In this document: positions 26,874-35,935 of the stretch, in pieces | Layout of the letters: each line of letters starts with the position of its first letter | How positions within the stretch are numbered: the stretch's first letter is position 1 | Assembly: GCF_020217465.1 (NCBI RefSeq) | Contig: NZ_CP084115.1 | Coordinates: 1,612,001-1,676,000, forward strand | From: Cobetia amphilecti | GTDB taxonomy: Bacteria; Pseudomonadota; Gammaproteobacteria; Pseudomonadales; Halomonadaceae | Reading direction: 5' to 3' | DNA: 64,000 bases | Made by a program: the position numbers and the translations under genes | The notes under the pieces: model-generated | Databases searched by the model: none | The model's input: the letters and a program-made list of their open reading frames with translations, nothing else | Told to the model about the DNA's origin: nothing

Positions 26874-27779
26874 GTGACTGACCTGACTTCCGCGATGCCC
26901 CCGCAATTGGCCGATGCCGAGACCGTCGATCTCTCCGCGTTGGTCGATACCGAGCGTTACCCCCTGCATGACCCCCGATCTCCAGCGCTTGAGGCCACGA
27001 TCGCCAAGGCGCGTGAAGATCTCGAGCGTGAGGGTTGCGCCGTATTGAGAGGATTTCTGCGTCCGGAGCGCCTTGCGCAGATGCAAGCGGAAACGGCCCG
27101 TCTCGCCGAGACCGCGTTCTACAACACCCGCGAGGTGAATGCCTATTTCACGGCCGATGACGACCGCTTGCCCCAACAGGACCCGCGTCGCTTGTTCATG
27201 ACGCGCACCAGTGGCTTCGTGACGCGTGACATGATCCCTGCCGATAGCCTGATGCAGCGGCTGTACGTCTCGCAGGCCATGAAGCAACTGGTGTCGGCCT
27301 GTCTTGGTCGTGAGCGGGTGTACGAGTATGCCGACCCCTTTGCCGGGCTCGTGCTCAACGTGCTGCCAGATGGCACCGAGCAACCCTGGCACTACGACAC
27401 CAACGAATTCATCGTCACCATGATGACGCAACAGCCCGAGAGCGGGGGTCAGTTCGAGTATTGCCCCGGCATCCGCACCCCCAACGATGAGCACTACGCT
27501 GCCGTAGGCGAAGTGATCCGGGGAGAGTCGCGTGAAGCGGTGAAGACCCTGAGCCTCAACCCGGGTGATCTGCAGTTGTTCAAGGGGCGGTTCAGTCTGC
27601 ACCGTGTCACGCAGGTGTCGGGTGTGGTCCCCCGGTTGACGGCGATCTTCGCGTATTCCGAAACGCCGGGAGTGGTCGGCCGGCTTGAACGTACGCGTCA
27701 GCTGTATGGACGAGTCTCGGAGCAGCACATTCTGGCGGAAGCTCAGCACGTCCAGCGTGCCGATGGTCTGCTCGACTGA
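26874..27779 (+). CDS. Fe(II)/2-oxoglutarate-dependent oxygenase, HalD/BesD-like family
   Basis: 301 residues starting at GTG 26874 (GAGGATACCTCC upstream; an ATG at 26895 is the alternative). The iron site is readable: W172-H173-Y174-D175 and the distal His in S-L-H243-R-V-T-Q-V, with R254 positioned to bind 2-oxoglutarate. S-G-G-Q-F-E-Y near 190 and N-P-G-D-L-Q-L-F-K-G-R near 230 complete the jelly-roll core. The overall pattern resembles proteins labelled HalD/BesD-like halogenases. Those halogenases replace the Asp ligand with Gly, whereas this protein keeps Asp, so hydroxylation is expected. It lies 82 bp before dddP and is probably co-transcribed; an osmolyte or amino-acid substrate is inference. 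Confidence 0.72.
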   Translation: MTDLTSAMPPQLADAETVDLSALVDTERYPLHDPRSPALEATIAKAREDLEREGCAVLRGFLRPERLAQMQAETARLAETAFYNTREVNAYFTADDDRLPQQDPRRLFMTRTSGFVTRDMIPADSLMQRLYVSQAMKQLVSACLGRERVYEYADPFAGLVLNVLPDGTEQPWHYDTNEFIVTMMTQQPESGGQFEYCPGIRTPNDEHYAAVGEVIRGESREAVKTLSLNPGDLQLFKGRFSLHRVTQVSGVVPRLTAIFAYSETPGVVGRLERTRQLYGRVSEQHILAEAQHVQRADGLLD

Positions 27780-27861
27780 GACGGGCGCGACATTCCCGTG
27801 ACGCCTTCCCCCTTGTACGCGCCTTGGCGCATGACCGAACTTTTCCCACAGGGCACTTCAC

Positions 27862-29109
27862 ATGAAAATGGACCTGACAGCGATGGGCATTCTGGCCCCG
27901 ACCCATGCACTGGAAGACTGCGAACCGACTTCGGAAGAGATTGCGCAGATCCAATGCGACCGACTCGCGCGTGTTCGCCAGGAACTGGCCCGTCGCGATA
28001 TCTCGGCGGCAGTCCTGTTCGACCCGGCCCATGTCCGCTATGCCACCGGGTCTCGCAACATGCAGGTATACAGCTCACGCAATCCCGCTCGCTACGTATT
28101 CGTCCCCGCGGCAGGGCCGGTCGTGCTGTTCGAGTTCTCGGGGTGTGAACACCTGGCCAGCCATCTGCCGACCGTGGACGAGATTCGTCCGGCCAAGGCG
28201 ATTTCCTATTACTTCAATGAGAAGAATACACAAGACGTCACCAGGGCCTGGGCGGATGAAATCATTGACCTCGTGCGCCAGTGTGGCGGAGGTGAGCGGA
28301 TCGCCCTCGAAAGCGCGACTGCAGAAGCCGCTTTCATGCTCGAGCAGCGTGGCTATCAGGTGTTGGATGCCCATGAGCCCCTTGAGCAGGCACGTGCCAT
28401 CAAGGTACCCAACGAGATAAAGATGATTCGCTCCTCCCTGAGAGCGGTTGAGGAGGGGGTGCGCAAACTGGAGGCCTCCATCCGTCCTGGCGTCACCGAG
28501 AATCACGCCTGGTCGCGGCTGCACCAGCACATCATCGAGACAGACGCCGATTTCATCGAGACACGCCTCATGAATTCCGGGCCACGCACGAACCCCTGGT
28601 TCCAGGAATGTTCCGACCGTGTCATCCAGGCAGGAGAACTGGTCGCACTGGATACCGATGTGGTGGGACGTTACGGATACTATGCGGACTTCTCGAGAAC
28701 CTTCCTGTGTGGTTCGGGGGAGGCCAGCGCCGAGCAGAAATCGCTCTATCGCATGGCGTATGACCAGATCCAGACCAACATGGAAAATCTCAAGCCCGGG
28801 GTCAGCTTCAAGGAATACGCCGAACGCGCCTGGCGAATCCCTCCCGCTTACCGCGCGCGTCGTTACTTTGCCCTGGCGCATGGTGTCGGGATGAACGGCG
28901 AGTATCCCTACATCGTTCATCGCGAGGATATCGAGGACAAGGGTTACGACGGCATCCTCAAGCCGGGGATGACGCTGTGTGTGGAGAGCTATATCGGGCA
29001 TGAGTCCGGCGGTGAAGGCGTCAAGCTCGAAGAGCAGCTGTACATTCGTGACGATGGTCAGGTGGAGCTGTTGTCCGACTACCCCTTCGACGAGCGCCTG
29101 CTTAGCTAG
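27862..29109 (+). CDS. dddP: DddP-like DMSP lyase (M24 metallopeptidase fold)
   Basis: 415 residues with the creatinase N-terminal domain (1-180) and pita-bread M24 domain (185-400). Six metal-ligand candidates are D264, D266, D276, H340, E375 and E390. Their spacings (2, 10, 64, 35, 15) equal those I recall for DddP of Ruegeria lacuscaerulensis (D295, D297, D307, H371, E406, E421). The extra Asp in L-D-T-D differs from ordinary prolidases, which have a single Asp there. DddP cleaves dimethylsulfoniopropionate to DMS and acrylate. Two BCCT carriers, a LysR regulator and an oxygenase nearby support osmolyte catabolism. It could instead be a related M24 enzyme with another substrate. A terminator was not seen directly downstream. 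Confidence 0.75.
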   Translation: MKMDLTAMGILAPTHALEDCEPTSEEIAQIQCDRLARVRQELARRDISAAVLFDPAHVRYATGSRNMQVYSSRNPARYVFVPAAGPVVLFEFSGCEHLASHLPTVDEIRPAKAISYYFNEKNTQDVTRAWADEIIDLVRQCGGGERIALESATAEAAFMLEQRGYQVLDAHEPLEQARAIKVPNEIKMIRSSLRAVEEGVRKLEASIRPGVTENHAWSRLHQHIIETDADFIETRLMNSGPRTNPWFQECSDRVIQAGELVALDTDVVGRYGYYADFSRTFLCGSGEASAEQKSLYRMAYDQIQTNMENLKPGVSFKEYAERAWRIPPAYRARRYFALAHGVGMNGEYPYIVHREDIEDKGYDGILKPGMTLCVESYIGHESGGEGVKLEEQLYIRDDGQVELLSDYPFDERLLS

Positions 29110-29325
29110 GCTGCCTGAGTCAGGCCGTCTGAGTCAGGCCTGTTGAGCCGGGCCCGGGTAGCTTGCCGAGGCACATCGGCATTACGCGGCATGGCGGCTT
29201 TGCCATTGTCTCATGGCGAAAGAGGGCCTGATGGCAGCCGTGTGCCGTGAACGGGAGAGAGCGTCGAGAACGACTATCGTTCATGGGGTACCAGTTGCTT
29301 CCTGCTCGCCTTTTGCCCCTCGTGA

Positions 29326-30249
29326 GTGCCGTCTATGCCAACCCCTCTGCCACTGCAGAAACTGCCGCCCTTGAGTTCGCTGAAAGGGTTTGAAGCTGCT
29401 GCGCGTCTGCTGAGTCTCCGCGCGGCTGCCGAGGAGCTGAGCCTGACGCATCCGGCCATCGCCAACCAGATTCAGCGTCTCGAAGAGAGTCTGGAGGTGA
29501 AACTGTTTGCCCGTGAAGGCCGTCATGTGGTGCTGACGGCGGCTGGCGAGCGTTTTTATCCGGTAGTGCGTGAAGCGCTGGCGGGTCTGGTGCAAGGGGC
29601 CGAGTCGCTGCGCCAGATGCAGCATGCCCAGCCACTGACGATTCAGGTCTATGTGACGACCTCGATTCGCTGGTTGGCACCTCGCTTGTCGCATTTCCAG
29701 GCCATGCATCCTGAAGTCGAGCTCAAGCTGATGACGTGCAGTCTTGGCTGGGAGTTCGATGAGGCCAATGCCGATGTCGGTATCGTCTTCCGCGATGCGC
29801 CGCTGGCGGATCACCTGCACTGGCAGCCGTTGTTCGAATCACGCCTCTTCCCGGTGTGCAGCCCCCAGCTGCTGGGCGAAGGGGCACGACCGGTTCCCGC
29901 GGATGCCTTGAAGACGCTGCCGTTGATCGGGGTCTACACCGAGGGCTGGAATTGGGAGAGTTACTTCGAGGCATTGTCGCTAGGCCCGTGTCCCACCCGC
30001 AATTGCATCGTGGTCGACACCCTGGCCGTCGCCCTGGAGATGGCGGCGCGCGGGGAGGGCGTCGCATTGGTCAACGGGCCCTTTGCCGACGATGACCTGG
30101 CGAACGGTCGACTCATCAACCCGACCGGACAGGTGACGACCGGGCGCGGTGAATGGGGGGCTGTCTGTCATCGCGAGCTGGAGCGGGATCCGCGCGTCGC
30201 GACCCTCCTTGGCTGGCTGGAGGCACAGAGTCGCAGCGTGCCCACCTGA
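29326..30249 (+). CDS. LysR-family transcriptional regulator (GcvA-like)
   Basis: 307 residues from GTG 29326, or 304 from the ATG at 29335; neither has a strong ribosome site. The HTH is L-S-S-L-K-G-F-E-A-A-A-R-L-L-S-L-R-A-A-A-E-E-L, then T-H-P-A-I-A-N-Q-I-Q-R-L-E and L-F-A-R-E-G-R, the pattern of GcvA/AmpR-type LysR proteins. The effector domain has I-Q-V-Y-V-T-T-S-I-R-W-L-A-P-R-L and D-V-G-I-V-F-R-D. It is on the same strand as dddP (216-bp gap) and the dehydrogenases downstream, and is followed by its own terminator. Its target is probably one of these flanking groups. Confidence 0.85.
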   Translation: MPSMPTPLPLQKLPPLSSLKGFEAAARLLSLRAAAEELSLTHPAIANQIQRLEESLEVKLFAREGRHVVLTAAGERFYPVVREALAGLVQGAESLRQMQHAQPLTIQVYVTTSIRWLAPRLSHFQAMHPEVELKLMTCSLGWEFDEANADVGIVFRDAPLADHLHWQPLFESRLFPVCSPQLLGEGARPVPADALKTLPLIGVYTEGWNWESYFEALSLGPCPTRNCIVVDTLAVALEMAARGEGVALVNGPFADDDLANGRLINPTGQVTTGRGEWGAVCHRELERDPRVATLLGWLEAQSRSVPT

Positions 30250-30277
30250 TCCGTCAGAGCGAGAGCTGTTACGTGAC

Positions 30278-30304
30278 AACGCCACCTTCGGGTGGCGTTT
30301 TTTG
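30278..30304 (+). terminator. Rho-independent terminator after LysR gene
   Basis: AACGCCACC and GGTGGCGTT form a 9-bp stem on a UUCG tetraloop followed by six T. It lies 28 bp after the stop codon. Confidence 0.92.
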
Positions 30305-30555
30305 TTTCCGGGTTCTGGGGTCTGGGCATCTGGCATCTGCCGGTTGATCGCTGTTCGCTGTTCGGAGACGTGGGGGCTGGGTGGACTCACAAAAATTGTT
30401 ACCAATCACCAAATTCTTATGAATTGTTGGCAGGCAGGTCGGCCAGTAGGGTGAGCTTCAAGATGACATGGGCCACGACGGACAGGATTCCACTCCGTCC
30501 CAACCCTGTGCAGTACACCGGACAGCCAGCAGGCAGACAGCAAAGAGGACAGCAC

Positions 30556-31515
30556 ATGAAAGTCGGATTCATCGGTCTCGGTAACGTGGGTGGCAAGCTG
30601 GCAGGTAGTCTGCTGCGCAATGGACATGACGTCACCGTGCGTGACCTTGACCCGGAAGCCGCCAAGCCTTTCCTCGCGCAGGGTGCCAAGTGGGCGGATT
30701 CCGCCAGGGAACTCGCCGAAGCCAACGACATGGTCATCACCTGCCTGCCGTCTCCGGCTGCCTGCAGCGCCGTGATGGAAAGCGACGACGGCATCATCGC
30801 CGGTCTGCGTGAAGGCAAGATCTGGCTCGAGATGAGCACTACCGACGACGGCGAACTGCGTCGCATCGCCGACAAGGTGCTGGCCACCGGTGCCAAGGCA
30901 CTGGAAGCGCCGGTCTCCGGCGGCTGCCACCGCGCTGCCACCGGCAATATCTCCATCTTCGTCGGCGGTGACCGCGAATCCTTCGAGCAGGTGCTGCCGG
31001 TGCTGACCAATCTCGGTCGTCGTGTCCTACACACCGGGGAGCTGGGTACCGCCTCCGTGCTCAAGGTGATGACCAACTATCTGGCCACTGCCAACCTGTG
31101 CGCCGTCGCCGAAGCCCTGACCGTCTGCAAGAAGGCCGGCATGGACATGAATACCACCTACGAGGCGATCAAGATTTCCTCGGGCAACTCCTTCGTCCAT
31201 GAGACCGAGTCCCAGGTCATCCTGAACGGAAGCCGCAACATCAGCTTCACCATGGATCTGGTGCTCAAGGATGTCGGCCTGTTCGACACCCTGGCCAAGA
31301 ACCTGGATGTGCCGCTGGAAATCTCCCCGATGCTGATGGACATCTTCCGCGATGGTCAGGAACGCTTCGGTCCGCGTGAGTGGTCCTCCAACATCATCCG
31401 TCGTCTCGAGGAAGCCGCCGATGTCCGTGTGCTCGGCACCGGCTTCCCGGCAGAGCTGACCGATGACGAGCCGGAAGAAGTCGGCTACGAAGTCGGCGTT
31501 ACCGGCCGCAGCTGA
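30556..31515 (+). CDS. 3-hydroxyisobutyrate dehydrogenase-family NAD(P) oxidoreductase
   Basis: 319 residues from the ATG at 30556 (AAAGAGGACAGCAC upstream); the frame is open further left to 30292 but that part runs through the terminator. The Rossmann motif G-F-I-G-L-G-N-V-G-G is at residues 4-13. The substrate motif reads E-A-P-V-S-G-G near 117, where this family has D-A-P-V-S-G-G, and the active-site lysine is in V-L-K-V-M-T-N-Y near 172. The C-terminal domain is all-helical. Such enzymes oxidise or reduce beta-hydroxyacids (hydroxyisobutyrate, tartronate semialdehyde, hydroxypropionate). Paired with the aldehyde dehydrogenase 108 bp downstream it may process a C3-C4 acid, for example 3-hydroxypropionate from DMSP-derived acrylate. 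That link is inference. Confidence 0.8.
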   Translation: MKVGFIGLGNVGGKLAGSLLRNGHDVTVRDLDPEAAKPFLAQGAKWADSARELAEANDMVITCLPSPAACSAVMESDDGIIAGLREGKIWLEMSTTDDGELRRIADKVLATGAKALEAPVSGGCHRAATGNISIFVGGDRESFEQVLPVLTNLGRRVLHTGELGTASVLKVMTNYLATANLCAVAEALTVCKKAGMDMNTTYEAIKISSGNSFVHETESQVILNGSRNISFTMDLVLKDVGLFDTLAKNLDVPLEISPMLMDIFRDGQERFGPREWSSNIIRRLEEAADVRVLGTGFPAELTDDEPEEVGYEVGVTGRS

Positions 31516-31623
31516 GCCGTGAAGACTGCCCCGGAGCGCCGTGTGAATGGCCTCCGGGGCATTTGCGTTTGAGACTCACCCTCAGGGAAAGTGTTATCTC
31601 CCACCAGCAACGAGAGGTCTGGC

Positions 31624-33057
31624 ATGCAACATCACGACAACTTCTACATCAATGGTCACTGGCAGGCACCCTTCGGGCGCGAGCGCATGGAGGTCATCAA
31701 TCCGGCCACCGGTGAGCTGTGCGCCAGTGTGCCGCGTGCCGGTGAGCAGGATGTGGAGGCTGCCATCATGGCAGCACGTCAGGCATTGCCTGCCTGGTCC
31801 ACGACATCCGCGCAGGAACGCCACGATATCCTGATGGCGGCAGCGGATGAGATGCAGCGTCGCTTCGATGAGCTGCGCGACGTTCAGGTGCTCACCATGG
31901 GTTGCCCGGTGCAACTGGCCGGCGCGCTGCACGTAGAAGGTCCCATCGAAGGCATGCGTTACTACGCCGAGCGTGCCTTCCAGATGGAAGAGGACGAGCG
32001 CAAGGGCGATGTGACTCTGATGCGCGAGCCGATCGGTGTCTGCTCGCTGATCAACCCGTGGAACTATCCGCTGCATCAGTTGATCGGCAAGCTGGCCCCG
32101 GCGCTGGCGGCAGGCTGCACCGTGATCGCCAAGCCGGCGGAGCAGACGCCGCTGCAGGACTTCATCATGGCCGAGATCTTCGAGAAGGTCGGTCTGCCTG
32201 CTGGCGTCTTCAATGTGGTGACGGGCGAGGGCAGCGAGATCGGCCCGGTGATGTCCGGACATCCGCAGGTCGACATGGTGTCCTTCACTGGCTCGACCAT
32301 TGCCGGTAGCAAGGTCGCCGAGAGTGCCGCGCCTACTGTCAAGCGGGTCTGTCAGGAACTGGGCGGCAAGTCGCCGCTGCTGGTGACGGAAGATGCCGAC
32401 CTGGCCGCGGCCGTGCGCTTGAACGTCGAGAACGTGATGGCCAACACCGGTCAGACCTGCGACGCCTTCACGCGTCTGCTGGTGCCGCGTTCACGCATGG
32501 AAGAGGCGACCCGTCTGGCAGTCGAGATCGCCAATGAGCAGGTGGTGGGTGACCCGAATGATCCGGCGACCACCATGGGGCCGCTGGTCTCCCAGCGTCA
32601 GCGCGAGCGGGTGCTTGATCTGGTGCAGCGGGCCATCAATGACGGTGTCGAGCTGGCGCTGGGTGGCGTCGAGCCGCCCGAAGGGCTCGAGAAGGGCTGC
32701 TATGTGCGGCCGACCATCTTCACCAATGTCAGCAATGAAATGGAGATCGCCCGTGAGGAGGTCTTCGGCCCTGTGCTGTGCATCCTGCCCTACGACGACG
32801 TGAAGCAGGGGATCGCCATCGCCAATGACAGCGTCTATGGCCTGTCATCTGCGGTCTATGCGCGTGACGCTGAGGCAGCATTGCCGATCGCCCGCTGCAT
32901 GCAGGCAGGGCAATGCTATCTGCAGGGCGCAGAGTTCTCCTTCGATGCGCCCTTCGGTGGCTACAAGCGTTCCGGCAATGGCCGTGAATGGGGCGACGAA
33001 GGCCTGGCGGAATATGTCGAGGTCAAGGCACTGCTCGGCGCGCCGGTCATCTCCTGA
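31624..33057 (+). CDS. NAD(P)-dependent aldehyde dehydrogenase
   Basis: 477 residues starting at the ATG after GAGAGGTCTGGC. Aldehyde dehydrogenase features in order: N-P-W-N-Y-P-L-H near 147, A-K-P-A-E-Q-T-P near 175, F-T-G-S-T near 223, catalytic-base E-L-G-G-K-S-P near 250 and nucleophile Cys in N-T-G-Q-T-C-D-A-F. E-V-F-G-P-V-L is near 385, and the end has P-F-G-G-Y-K-R-S-G-N-G-R-E. It belongs to the hydrolytic branch, not the CoA-acylating one. It probably oxidises a semialdehyde produced by the dehydrogenase next to it. Substrate unknown. Confidence 0.85.
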   Translation: MQHHDNFYINGHWQAPFGRERMEVINPATGELCASVPRAGEQDVEAAIMAARQALPAWSTTSAQERHDILMAAADEMQRRFDELRDVQVLTMGCPVQLAGALHVEGPIEGMRYYAERAFQMEEDERKGDVTLMREPIGVCSLINPWNYPLHQLIGKLAPALAAGCTVIAKPAEQTPLQDFIMAEIFEKVGLPAGVFNVVTGEGSEIGPVMSGHPQVDMVSFTGSTIAGSKVAESAAPTVKRVCQELGGKSPLLVTEDADLAAAVRLNVENVMANTGQTCDAFTRLLVPRSRMEEATRLAVEIANEQVVGDPNDPATTMGPLVSQRQRERVLDLVQRAINDGVELALGGVEPPEGLEKGCYVRPTIFTNVSNEMEIAREEVFGPVLCILPYDDVKQGIAIANDSVYGLSSAVYARDAEAALPIARCMQAGQCYLQGAEFSFDAPFGGYKRSGNGREWGDEGLAEYVEVKALLGAPVIS

Positions 33058-33364
33058 CAGGAGGCGAATGACGCCGCCGTGATGCCACGCAAGATACCCG
33101 TGATTCGTGAGGCCAGGCTGGCCTTGTGAATCACGGGTATCTTGCATTCGCGCCATCGACCATTCGCGCCATCGACAAAAGACACCCTCAAGGCGCTTGT
33201 CGGCTGTCGCGGATGCGCTTCGCTATCAGAGCAACGCCCATCGCGTCTGTCACATCGCTGGGTACTGAAAAATACCTATATGCTCAGTGCTAAAAATACC
33301 TATATATAGTGGCAAGACTTTGTGCGGTGCAGCATTGCTGGCACGTCAGGTGCCGTTTTGGACC
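33058..33364. other. 307-bp convergent intergenic region with hairpin and two sets of direct repeats
   Basis: It contains the hairpin at 33090-33144, a perfect tandem duplication of CATTCGCGCCATCGAC (33145-33160 and 33161-33176) and a 14-base direct repeat AAAAATACCTATAT (33268-33281 and 33292-33305, spacing 24). There is no gene between the aldehyde dehydrogenase and the IclR gene, which converge here. Confidence 0.6.
33090..33144. terminator. Long hairpin between convergent genes
   Basis: CAAGATACCCGTGATTC pairs perfectly with GAATCACGGGTATCTTG (17 bp), with an inner GGCCAG/CTGGCC. It lies 33 bp after the aldehyde dehydrogenase stop. It lacks a T tract, so it may also be an RNA-stabilising element. 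Confidence 0.6.
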
Positions 33365-34123
33365 TCAGATGATGCGCGAGGAGAGCTGACGCGCCGCCTG
33401 AACCAGATGCTTGGAGTAGGCGCGAGCCTGCTGCGGATTCAGGCAGTCCTGGCTGATGACGGCGCTAATTGCGGCGATAGGCTCATTGCGCATGTTCAGC
33501 ACAGGCGCCGCGATACAGCTCAATTGTCCCTCGGCATCGCCACTGGACACGGCATACCCGAGGCGTTGCGCACGCTCAAGTTCGGCATCCATCTCGTCAC
33601 GGCGTTCGGCCAGGCCGGGCGTGATACGCGTGGCAGCCTCCAGGTACAGCTGACGCGAGCTCTCGGGGCGCATGGCGAGAATCGCCTTACCGGCGGCACA
33701 GGCATGCTGGGCCATGGTCTTGCCGATATAGAGGTTGTAGCTGCCACTGCCGGAGGCATCGACCTTCGAGATCACCACCACCTGATCCCCGATGGGGATG
33801 CACAGGAAGATCGAGCGGTGAATCTCGTTCTTGAGAATCTCGGCGATGGGGTAGAAGACCGGAATCAGGCTCTGCTTGTTGTAGATCGTCGAGGAGATCT
33901 GGAAGATGCGCGAGCCGATGCAGTAGGACTTCTTGCGACCGGGATCGTGAGCGACCAGCTGATGGTGCAGCAGGGAGTTGATCACACGATGACCGGTAGC
34001 GGGCGAGATGCCGGTGGACTCACAGATTTCCGAGAGCGTCAGCGGGTAGGAGGCTGCCGCAAGCAGATCCAGAATCATGACACTGTGGTCGACGGCAGGG
34101 GCTTTGGTCTTCTCGTGATTCAT
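33365..34123 (-). CDS. IclR-family transcriptional regulator
   Basis: 252 residues. The N-terminal winged helix has V-M-I-L-D-L-L-A-A-A, L-T-L-S-E-I-C-E-S-T-G-I-S-P-A-T-G-H-R-V-I-N-S-L-L. The C-terminal effector domain (from about residue 70) has G-K-T-M-A-Q-H-A-C-A-A-G-K-A-I-L-A and G-Y-A-V-S-S-G-D-A-E-G-Q-L-S-C-I-A-A-P-V, both typical of IclR. It lies downstream of the GMC/enolase/aldehyde dehydrogenase genes on the same strand, behind a terminator, so it probably has its own promoter and regulates that operon. The inducer is presumably a sugar acid or aromatic-like acid, not readable here. Confidence 0.88.
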   Translation of the reverse strand: MNHEKTKAPAVDHSVMILDLLAAASYPLTLSEICESTGISPATGHRVINSLLHHQLVAHDPGRKKSYCIGSRIFQISSTIYNKQSLIPVFYPIAEILKNEIHRSIFLCIPIGDQVVVISKVDASGSGSYNLYIGKTMAQHACAAGKAILAMRPESSRQLYLEAATRITPGLAERRDEMDAELERAQRLGYAVSSGDAEGQLSCIAAPVLNMRNEPIAAISAVISQDCLNPQQARAYSKHLVQAARQLSSRII

Positions 34124-34234
34124 GAACGCGGGGACACTCCGAAACGCGAATCTCGGTCACAGGCGGCGTGCATCCGGGGCTGTGACACTGTGACGACGGA
34201 TGAACGATGCCACACACGGCATCTCTCATGCGCT

Positions 34235-34276
34235 GAAAATAAATGGCCCATAGGGTACCAGACCCATGGGCCGTGC
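34235..34276 (-). terminator. Terminator of the GMC operon
   Basis: On the minus strand GGCCCATGGGT pairs with ACCC-T-ATGGGCC (one bulged T) and runs into ATTTATTTT. It lies about 26 bp after the GMC stop and separates that operon from the IclR gene. Confidence 0.75.
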
Positions 34277-34301
34277 GCGGGATTGGTGGCTGATCTTCGG
34301 A

Positions 34302-35930
34302 TCACTCGGCGTGATCGGCCAGCACCAGGTCCGCGCCTTTTTCCGCCACCATCATCACCGGCGCATTCAGGTTGCCGGAGGTGATATTGGGGAAGATGGC
34401 GGCATCGATGACGCGCAGTCCCGCCACACCATGTACCTTCAGCCGGCTGTCGACCACGGCGTTCGCCTTGTCCGGGCCCATCGCGCAGGAACCGCACAGG
34501 TGGTAGATGGAGCCACCCTGGGAGCGGAAATACGCAAGCATGCTGTCCTCGTCGTGGACCGTCTCGGCCGGGGCGACCTCGCACTCGGTGATGGCCTTGA
34601 GAGCGGGCGCGCCCATCAGCTTGCGCACCAGTCGACTGCCCTGAATTACCTCATCGATATCCTTCTGGGTACTGAGGTAGTTGGGGCAGATCGTCGCCGG
34701 GGCTGCCGGGTCTGCCGAGGACAGTGAAATGCTGCCACGGCTGGTCGGTCGGCAGGAATTGAAGGCCAGCAGGAAGCCGGAATACGGCTCCGGCGTCAGC
34801 TTGGCCTTCGGGTCGTTGGGAATCTGGTAGGACATCGGATTGAAGTAGAGCTGGATGTTCGGCTCTGACTCCGCTTCGCTGCCTCGGAAGAACCCTCCGG
34901 CCTGATTCACGCTCATGCCCAGCGGCCCGCTGCGATTGACCAGGTACTGCAGTCCCGCCTTGGCCTGACCCCAGAAGGACGCGAAGTCGTCATTCAGCGT
35001 GGTGCGATTGGCGCGGTAGTAGTAGCTGGCGCACAGGTGGTCCTGCAGATTCTGACCGACGGCCGGCAGGTCTACCTGTGTCTCGATACCATGCGTGGCC
35101 AGCGCCTCACGCTCGCCGATCCCCGAAAGCTGCAGCAGCTTCGGGGAATCCACCGCGCCAGCGCAGAGAATGACTTCGCGACGCGCCGTCACCTCGATGA
35201 CCTCGTCATCAAGCCGGTAGACGACACCCGTGGCGCGCTTGCCGCCATCGGGCGCCTCTTCCAGCATCACGCGCTCCACCCGACAGATATGCTTGAGCGT
35301 GAGGTTGTCGCGCGACAATGCCGGCTTCAGGTAGGCGGTATTGCTGGAATCTCGCTGTCCCTTGCGGATATTGGCCTCATAGATGCCAGCACCCTCGAAG
35401 TGCTCGCCGTTGAAATCATCATTGAGCGTGTAACCCAGCTCGCTAGCACCTTCCAGCCACGACTGACAGATCGGGTGTGCGCCATGTTTGAGTGGCGTGA
35501 TGCCGATCGGCCCCTGGCCGGAGCGATACTCGGTGTCGCCATCCGGGTGGCATTCAAGACGCTTGAAGTAGGGCAGTACCTCGCGATAGGACCAGCCGTC
35601 GTTGCCGACGCGCGCCCAGTCATCGAAGTCCGAGGCCTGGCCCCGGACATAGATCATCGCATTGATGGAACCGGAGCCACCCTGCACCTTGCCGCGGGGG
35701 GTATAGATCTTGCGGCCCCCCATCGCGGCTTCTTCCTTGCTGTAATACATGTAGTTGTAGGTCGGGTTGTAGTAGGTCTTGGCGAACCCGACCGGCACCT
35801 TGATCCAGGGCGAGGTGTCCTTGCCGCCGGCCTCCAGCAGCAACACGCTGTGGCGTCCGCTGGCGCTAAGCCGGTTGGCGAGGATGCATCCCGCCGACCC
35901 GGCACCGACAATGATGAAATCGTATTGCAT
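34302..35930 (-). CDS. GMC-family FAD oxidoreductase (choline-dehydrogenase-like)
   Basis: 542 residues. FAD-binding G-A-G-S-A-G at residues 8-13 is followed by L-L-L-E-A-G-G. The GMC signature is [11 protein letters not shown] near 85-95. The second signature [15 protein letters not shown] lies near 257. Active-site histidine and partner asparagine appear in [10 protein letters not shown] and [10 protein letters not shown]. It oxidises a primary or secondary alcohol and passes electrons to oxygen or the quinone pool. The gene lies five bases after the enolase-superfamily gene and is translated with it. Choline is possible, but the linked sugar-acid-type enzymes argue for another alcohol. Confidence 0.87.
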   Translation of the reverse strand: MQYDFIIVGAGSAGCILANRLSASGRHSVLLLEAGGKDTSPWIKVPVGFAKTYYNPTYNYMYYSKEEAAMGGRKIYTPRGKVQGGSGSINAMIYVRGQASDFDDWARVGNDGWSYREVLPYFKRLECHPDGDTEYRSGQGPIGITPLKHGAHPICQSWLEGASELGYTLNDDFNGEHFEGAGIYEANIRKGQRDSSNTAYLKPALSRDNLTLKHICRVERVMLEEAPDGGKRATGVVYRLDDEVIEVTARREVILCAGAVDSPKLLQLSGIGEREALATHGIETQVDLPAVGQNLQDHLCASYYYRANRTTLNDDFASFWGQAKAGLQYLVNRSGPLGMSVNQAGGFFRGSEAESEPNIQLYFNPMSYQIPNDPKAKLTPEPYSGFLLAFNSCRPTSRGSISLSSADPAAPATICPNYLSTQKDIDEVIQGSRLVRKLMGAPALKAITECEVAPAETVHDEDSMLAYFRSQGGSIYHLCGSCAMGPDKANAVVDSRLKVHGVAGLRVIDAAIFPNITSGNLNAPVMMVAEKGADLVLADHAE

Positions 35931-35935
35931 CAGCG

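Noticed and set aside
26772-27749. 325-codon minus-strand frame opposite the oxygenase gene
   Set aside because: The plus-strand oxygenase has the intact His-Asp-His-Arg iron site; the opposite frame shows no motif.
30292-30555. 88 extra N-terminal codons of the hydroxyisobutyrate-dehydrogenase-like gene
   Set aside because: They run through the LysR terminator, and the Rossmann strand starts exactly at the ATG at 30556, which has its own ribosome site.
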